DNA of 64,000 nucleotides. Origin: SG8-30 sp963695085. Lineage in GTDB: Bacteria > Pseudomonadota > Gammaproteobacteria > Steroidobacterales > Steroidobacteraceae. The notes under the pieces are model-generated. The model was given only the letters and a program-made list of their open reading frames with translations. It was not told the origin of the DNA and did no database searches. Positions 59,903 to 64,000 of the stretch are shown one piece after another (position 1 is the first letter of the stretch; every line of letters begins with the position of its first letter). Position numbers and translations under genes: made by a program. The DNA lies in contig CAVOFV010000008.1 of the NCBI GenBank assembly GCA_963695085.1, positions 434,001-498,000 of the forward strand. Reading direction: 5' to 3'.

Positions 59903-60691
59903 ATGAAGCGCATCATCGCGATCGCCAATCAGAAAGGCGGGGTCGGCAAGACGACCACGGCCGTCAACCTCGCCGCGTCGCTGGCCGCGGCGCGCCGTCG
60001 CGTGCTGCTCGTGGACATCGACCCGCAGGGCAACGCGACCATGGGTTGCGGCGTCGACAAGCGCACGCTGCAGCGTTCGACGACCGACGTGCTGCTCGGC
60101 GAGATTCCCGCGGCGGACGCCATTGTGCGTTCGGAACCCGGCGGCTTCGACCTGCTGCCCGGCAACCAGGACCTGACGGCCGCCGAGGTGCAGCTCGTCC
60201 ATGCACCGGCGGGCCGGGAACACCGGCTCGAACATGCGCTCGCCGCGGTGCGCGACCGCTACGACGTCATCGTGATCGACTGCCCGCCCGCGCTCAACAT
60301 CCTGACGCTGAACGGGCTGACGGCGGCGGACTCGGTGCTGATCCCCATGCAGTGCGAATATTACGCGCTGGAGGGGCTGTCGAGCCTGGTGGCGACGATC
60401 GAACAGGTGCGCGACAGCGTCAACCCGCGGCTGTGCATCGAGGGCATCCTGCGCACCATGTTCGACCCGCGCAACAACCTGTCCAACGAGGTATCGGCGC
60501 AGCTGATCCAGCATTTCGGCGAGCGCGTATTCCGTACCATCATTCCGCGCAACGTGCGGCTGGCGGAAGCGCCGAGCTTTGGCGTGCCGGTGATCTTCCA
60601 CGACAAGGATTCGCGCGGCGCGCTGGCCTACCTGGCGCTGGTGGGCGAGATGATCCGCCGCGAGGAGGAAGGCGCCACAGCGGTTTCCTAG
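59903..60691 (+). CDS. parA: Chromosome-partitioning ATPase ParA
   Basis: 262 residues. Deviant Walker A ANQKGGVGKTTT (residues 7-18), Walker A' VDIDPQGNAT, and Walker B VIVIDCPPALNILTLNGL. Segregates the origin region with ParB. ATG 59903 gives the family start MKRIIAIANQKGG. I found no clear parS (TGTTTCACGTGAAACA-like) site in the window. Confidence 0.95.
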   Translation: MKRIIAIANQKGGVGKTTTAVNLAASLAAARRRVLLVDIDPQGNATMGCGVDKRTLQRSTTDVLLGEIPAADAIVRSEPGGFDLLPGNQDLTAAEVQLVHAPAGREHRLEHALAAVRDRYDVIVIDCPPALNILTLNGLTAADSVLIPMQCEYYALEGLSSLVATIEQVRDSVNPRLCIEGILRTMFDPRNNLSNEVSAQLIQHFGERVFRTIIPRNVRLAEAPSFGVPVIFHDKDSRGALAYLALVGEMIRREEEGATAVS

Positions 60692-60810
60692 GGTCCGCGG
60701 CGCAGCTCCCGCGGCGATTAATGGCCGAAACGCGCCACGCGCGGCTTGCCGGCATGATTTTTCCGGCGGCCGGTGGCTAAACTGCGTTCCTCTCGGGACC
60801 GGGGGCTTCG

Positions 60811-61707
60811 ATGGCTGACAAGAAACGGGGACTCGGACGCGGCCTCGAAGCGCTGCTCGGCCAGGTCGTGCCGAAGCCTGGCGATGCGTCACGGCCGGGC
60901 CGTGACGAGCTGCTGCGGCTGCCGCTCGACCTGCTGGAACGCGGCAGGTACCAGCCGCGCCACGACATGCGCGAGGAGTCGCTGGCGGAGCTGGCCGATT
61001 CGATCCGCGCCCAGGGGGTCGTGCAGCCGATCGTCGTGCGGCCGCTGGCCGCCAGGACGCCGGGCGCAACGACACGCTACGAGATCATCGCGGGCGAGAG
61101 GCGCTGGCGGGCGGCCCAGATCGCGGGCCTCGCCGACATCCCGGCGGTGATCCGCGAGGTGCCGGACGAGGCCGCGGTCGCGATGTCGCTGATCGAGAAC
61201 ATCCAGCGCGAGGACCTCAATCCGCTGGAAGAGGCCGGGGCTCTCGAGCGGCTGATCAAGGAGTTCGAGCTGACTCACCAGGAGGCGGCCGACGCCGTTG
61301 GCCGCTCGCGCGCGGCGGTCAGCAACCTGCTCAGGCTGCTGGAACTTCCGGACGAGATCAAAGGCCTGGTCGAGCGGCGCTCGCTGGAAATGGGGCACGC
61401 CCGCGCGCTGCTGGGGTTGCCGGCGCGACGCCAGCAGGTGGAGGTCGGCTCGCTGATCGCCAAGAAGGGCCTGTCGGTGCGGGAAGCCGAGGCACTGGTG
61501 CGCCGGCTGCTGGCGAAACCGGCCGGGCGCGACGATTCCAGCAAAGAATCCCGCAAGGATCCCGACGTGACGCGCCTGGAGCGAGACCTGGCAGACAAGC
61601 TCGGCGCGAAGGTCGAGGTCCGCCATGCGGCCAGCGGCAAGGGCCGGGTCGTCATCAGCTACCACAGCCTGGACGAACTGGACGGCATCCTGGCGCACAT
61701 TCAGTAG
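60811..61707 (+). CDS. parB: Chromosome-partitioning protein ParB
   Basis: 298 residues. N-terminal ParA-activating RGLGRGLEALLG, Box I-type segment YQPRHDMREESLAEL, the CTP-binding GERRWRAAQIAG, ENIQREDLNPLEEA, and the helix-turn-helix THQEAADAVGRSRAAVSNLLR. It follows parA with 119 bases between. Confidence 0.95.
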   Translation: MADKKRGLGRGLEALLGQVVPKPGDASRPGRDELLRLPLDLLERGRYQPRHDMREESLAELADSIRAQGVVQPIVVRPLAARTPGATTRYEIIAGERRWRAAQIAGLADIPAVIREVPDEAAVAMSLIENIQREDLNPLEEAGALERLIKEFELTHQEAADAVGRSRAAVSNLLRLLELPDEIKGLVERRSLEMGHARALLGLPARRQQVEVGSLIAKKGLSVREAEALVRRLLAKPAGRDDSSKESRKDPDVTRLERDLADKLGAKVEVRHAASGKGRVVISYHSLDELDGILAHIQ

Positions 61708-61733
61708 CAGGGACCGGCCCCCTCCCCCTCGCG

Positions 61734-61762
61734 TTGATGCAGCGCCGGAACCCCGGTAGAAT
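61734..61762 (+). promoter_or_regulatory. Sigma-70 promoter upstream of atpI
   Basis: TTGATG (61734-61739) and TAGAAT (61757-61762) are separated by exactly 17 bases. Transcription would start near 61769, giving a leader of about 100 bases before atpI. It lies just after the parB stop. Confidence 0.7.
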
Positions 61763-61779
61763 GCGGCGGCTTTGCAGGC

Positions 61780-61795
61780 CCCGGACCGGTCCGGG
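61780..61795 (+). promoter_or_regulatory. 16-bp GC palindrome in the atp leader
   Basis: CCCGGACCGGTCCGGG is perfectly self-complementary and falls about 11 bases after the predicted transcription start. In RNA it could pair between transcripts or take part in alternative folding with the terminator downstream. Confidence 0.45.
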
Positions 61796-61818
61796 CTGAC
61801 GAAGACAGCATTTTTGTC

Positions 61819-61858
61819 GCCACTTCGGGGGCCTGACCGTCACGAAGGTGGCTTTTTT
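61819..61858 (+). terminator. Intrinsic terminator between promoter and atpI (possible attenuator)
   Basis: GCCACTTCG (61819-61827) pairs with CGAAGGTGGC (61843-61852), nine pairs with one bulged G and a 15-base loop, followed by TTTTTT and, after one G, another T-run. It ends 13 bases before the atpI GTG. It may end parAB read-through or attenuate the atp promoter just upstream. Confidence 0.75.
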
Positions 61859-61871
61859 GTTTTCCGGGAGC

Positions 61872-62261
61872 GTGACGCCACCTTTGACACGCGTGCAGGC
61901 CGAACGCCGGGCCGCGCTACGGGTCGTGCTCGCACAGGGAGCGATCACGCTGGCCATCGCAGCCGTATGCGCGATCGGCTGGGGCGCGGCGGCGGCCTGG
62001 TCCGCGGCCTGGGGCGGCGGGATCGGTATGGCGGCCACGGCGCTGATGGCGCTGGCGCTGTTTCGCCAAGGAGAGGCTGCCGGTGCGCTGCGGGCCGCCG
62101 GGAGTTTTTATCTCGGGCAGGTGCTGAAGGTGGCGCTGACGATCGCGCTGCTGGTGACCGCGTTCCGGTCGCCGGGAATCGTGCCGGCGGCGCTGCTGGC
62201 CGGTTACGCGGCGAGTTTTGCAGGTTATTGGACGGCGCCACGTGCGCCGCGGAAGGTCTGA
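61872..62261 (+). CDS. atpI: ATP synthase accessory subunit I
   Basis: 129-residue, four-helix membrane protein: LRVVLAQGAITLAIAAVCAIGWGAAAAWSAAWGGGIGMAATALM, then GSFYLGQVLKVALTIALLV. Helps c-ring assembly in relatives. GTG 61872, preceded by GGGAG, is preferred over GTG 61848, which lies inside the terminator hairpin. First gene of the atp operon. Confidence 0.85.
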   Translation: MTPPLTRVQAERRAALRVVLAQGAITLAIAAVCAIGWGAAAAWSAAWGGGIGMAATALMALALFRQGEAAGALRAAGSFYLGQVLKVALTIALLVTAFRSPGIVPAALLAGYAASFAGYWTAPRAPRKV

Positions 62262-62300
62262 GCGCCAGGGCTGGCGCGGGCGAAGAGGCTCGAAACGTCG

Positions 62301-63119
62301 ATGGCAGGTTCCAGCGCGGACTACATCCCCCATCACCTGTCGCACCTGAAAGTGGGCGAGGGCTTCTGGTCCCTGCACGCCGACACGCTGATCATGACCG
62401 CGATCCTGGGCGTCGCGTTCGCGTGGATGTTCGGCGCCGCCGCCCGCAAGGCCACCACGGGCGTGCCGGGCAGGTTCCAGGCCTTCATCGAGCTGGTCGT
62501 GGAATTCGTGGACGGGCAGATCAAGGAAGTCTTCCACGGCGACCGCAGCTTCCTGGCGCCGCTGGCGCTGACGATCTTCGTCCTCGTGATCTTCATGAAC
62601 ACGATGGACCTCATCCCGATCGACATCCCCGGGCTGATGGCCTACGGGTTCGGCGCCCACTACTGGCGCGTACTGCCGACCGCCGACGCCAACACGACCT
62701 TCGCGATGTCCATCACCGTGCTGGTGCTGATCATCTTCTACAGCTTCAAGGTCAAGGGTGCGGGCGGTTACCTGCATGAACTGTTCGCTTCGCCGTTCGG
62801 CAGCAACCCGCTGCTGTGGCTGCCGAACTTCGCGCTCAACATCATTGAACTGCTGGCCAAGGCGGTGTCGCTGGCGATGCGGTTGTTCGGCAACATGTAC
62901 GCGGGCGAACTCGTCTTCATGCTGATCGCACTGCTCGGCTTCGCCTGGGCGGGCGCGCTGGCGGACGGCAACATCTTCGGCTTTGCGCTCGGCTTCATCG
63001 GCCAGGTGCTGCTGACCGCGGCCTGGGGGATCTTCCACGTGCTGATCATCCTGCTGCAAGCCTTCATCTTCATGGTGCTGACCGTCGTGTACATCTCGAT
63101 GGCGCACGAACACCACTGA
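62301..63119 (+). CDS. atpB: ATP synthase subunit a
   Basis: 272-residue membrane subunit forming the proton half-channels. The essential Arg is in SLAMRLFGNMYAGE; TIFVLVIFMNTMDLIPID and the C-terminal LGFIGQVLLTAAWGIFHVLIILLQAFIF are typical. Starts ATG 62301 (MAGSSADYIPHHL). Confidence 0.97.
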   Translation: MAGSSADYIPHHLSHLKVGEGFWSLHADTLIMTAILGVAFAWMFGAAARKATTGVPGRFQAFIELVVEFVDGQIKEVFHGDRSFLAPLALTIFVLVIFMNTMDLIPIDIPGLMAYGFGAHYWRVLPTADANTTFAMSITVLVLIIFYSFKVKGAGGYLHELFASPFGSNPLLWLPNFALNIIELLAKAVSLAMRLFGNMYAGELVFMLIALLGFAWAGALADGNIFGFALGFIGQVLLTAAWGIFHVLIILLQAFIFMVLTVVYISMAHEHH

Positions 63120-63153
63120 TCCTCAACCTCAGATCCTGACCCGGGAGACTACG

Positions 63154-63417
63154 ATGGAACACATCGCGCTGATTCAGGCCTACACCGCGCTGGGCCTCGG
63201 CATCATCATCGGACTCGGCGCCATCGGCGCCTGCATCGGCATCGGCATCATGGGCTCGAAGTTCCTCGAGTCGGCCGCGCGCCAGCCGGAACTGATCCCG
63301 ACCCTGCAGGGCCGCATGTTCCTGCTCGCCGGCCTCATCGACGCGGCGTTCCTCATCGGCGTGGCCATCGCGATGTTCTTCGCGTTTGCCAATCCGCTGC
63401 TCGCCAAGCTCGGCTGA
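63154..63417 (+). CDS. atpE: ATP synthase subunit c
   Basis: 87-residue hairpin forming the proton-driven ring. Helix 1 has GLGAIGACIGIGIMGSK; the loop is ARQPE; the proton-carrying acid is Asp in GLIDAAFLIG. No sodium-binding Gln/Thr set is evident, so it should be H+ driven. GGGAGA precedes the ATG. Confidence 0.97.
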   Translation: MEHIALIQAYTALGLGIIIGLGAIGACIGIGIMGSKFLESAARQPELIPTLQGRMFLLAGLIDAAFLIGVAIAMFFAFANPLLAKLG

Positions 63418-63454
63418 GCAGGACTGAACCAAAGCACGTCCGGGGGCCGTCGCC

Positions 63455-63934
63455 ATGGATATCAACGCGACCATCATCGGCCAGGCACTGGGATTTCTGG
63501 TCCTGGTCTGGTTCACGTGGAAGTTCATCTGGCCGCCGCTGCTGGGCGCCATCGAGGACCGGCAGCGCAAGATCGCCGACGGCCTCGCGGCCGCCGAGCG
63601 GGGCCAGAGGAGCCTCGACGAGGCCAAGACCAGCGCGAACGAGAGCATCCGCGAGGGCCGCGAAAAAGCGACGCAGGTCGTCGACCAGGCGCACCGGCGC
63701 TCGAACGAGCTGATCGACGAAGCCAAGCACACGGCGGTCGCCGAGGGCGAGCGGCTGGTGGCGGCGGCGCGCAGCGAAATCGCCACCGAGTCGGCCCGCG
63801 CGCGCGACGGCCTGCGCCGTGAAGTCGCGACGCTGGCGCTGGCGGGTGCGGAGCGGCTGCTCGGCAGGGAAGTGGATGCGAAGGCGCACGCGGAACTGCT
63901 GGAACAGCTGGCGGCCGAGATCGAGCGAGGCTGA
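63455..63934 (+). CDS. atpF: ATP synthase subunit b
   Basis: 159-residue peripheral stalk: one membrane helix (MDINATIIGQALGFLVLVWFTWKFIWPPL) and a long, charged coiled coil (IEDRQRKIADGLAAAERG onward). Connects subunit a to delta. Confidence 0.97.
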   Translation: MDINATIIGQALGFLVLVWFTWKFIWPPLLGAIEDRQRKIADGLAAAERGQRSLDEAKTSANESIREGREKATQVVDQAHRRSNELIDEAKHTAVAEGERLVAAARSEIATESARARDGLRREVATLALAGAERLLGREVDAKAHAELLEQLAAEIERG

Positions 63935-63946
63935 GCGGAGTCCGGC

Positions 63947-64000
63947 ATGGCAGACAAGGCGACCCTGGCAAGGCCCTACGCGCGCGCGGCGTTCGAATTC
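63947..64000 (+). CDS. atpH: ATP synthase subunit delta, 3' end cut by window edge
   Basis: ATG at 63947, 12 bases after the atpF stop, opens MADKATLARPYARAAFEF, the characteristic delta start (ARPYAxAxF). Only 18 residues are visible. A GCGGAG stretch precedes it. Position after atpF confirms the call. Confidence 0.95.
   Translation, partial: MADKATLARPYARAAFEF

Noticed and set aside
59810..61870. parS sites near parAB
   Set aside because: I looked for TGTTTCACGTGAAACA-like palindromes in and around parAB and saw none. They may lie outside the window.

Overview
The window is a contiguous, gene-dense, high-GC stretch of a bacterial chromosome. I see no rRNA, tRNA, insertion sequence, prophage block or CRISPR array. 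Several gene orders point to a gammaproteobacterium, probably near the Xanthomonadales/Steroidobacterales side: rhodanese-grxC-secB-gpsA beside trmL and envC; rsmG-parA-parB followed by atpI-atpB-atpE-atpF-atpH; trkA-trkH; feoA-feoB; tatA-tatB-tatC next to dtd; and a large FadE. The placement is inferred from gene content only. Junctions of the ATGA and GTGA type (4-nt stop/start overlaps) are common, so many units are probably translationally coupled operons.

Layout. 1-8.8 kb: a truncated secreted subtilisin-like protease, an MscS channel, dihydroorotate dehydrogenase, an aminotransferase, trmL, gpsA, secB, grxC, a membrane rhodanese and envC. Three apparent single-base insertions fall between 2156 and 2722. 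8.9-13.5 kb: an EAL-type c-di-GMP enzyme, the S41 protease CtpA and a membrane diguanylate cyclase, following envC. 13.6-17 kb: an SRPBCC protein coupled to a secreted amidohydrolase-fold protein that seems to lack its metal ligands, a small four-helix membrane protein and an EamA transporter. 17-22.5 kb: two peptide transporters (OPT and POT), tatABC and dtd. 22.5-34 kb: an AT-rich island, a TRAP substrate-binding lipoprotein, a large hybrid-PAS histidine kinase and a REC-PAS-HD-GYP regulator on the plus strand. Facing them on the minus strand is a tight unit trkA-trkH-TPR-dctQ-dctM.

34-44 kb: uvrD; a divergent three-gene set (AMMECR1-domain protein, Memo-like protein, radical SAM enzyme); a single-chain DhaL/DegV protein that looks like a fatty-acid kinase with its lipid-binding partner fused; the type II secretion accessory pair gspA-gspB; and dinB with a clear beta-clamp motif. 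44-52 kb: a DUF4286-DUF3667 membrane fusion, a Fur-box-controlled feoA-feoB-small Cys protein operon, fadE and malate dehydrogenase, with two good minus-strand terminators. 52.4-56.8 kb: the most unusual accessory locus. Two tandemly duplicated small exported proteins of unknown function are followed by a YtrA-type GntR repressor, an ABC ATPase, its permease and a DTGSG-repeat DUF4097 protein. 56.9-64 kb: an MBL-fold hydrolase, an AcuI-like reductase, an orphan ParS/MbcA-like small protein, rsmG, parA, parB and the start of the ATP synthase operon. That operon is preceded by a promoter and an intrinsic terminator, which together look like an attenuated leader.

Functional themes are envelope biogenesis and secretion (SecB, Tat, EnvC, CtpA, GspAB), c-di-GMP signalling (four proteins if the histidine-kinase/HD-GYP pair is counted), peptide and keto-acid uptake, and ion and iron homeostasis. 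The loci most worth following up are the 52.4-56.8 kb ABC/DUF4097 unit, the AMMECR1-Memo-radical SAM set and the metal-ligand-poor amidohydrolase.
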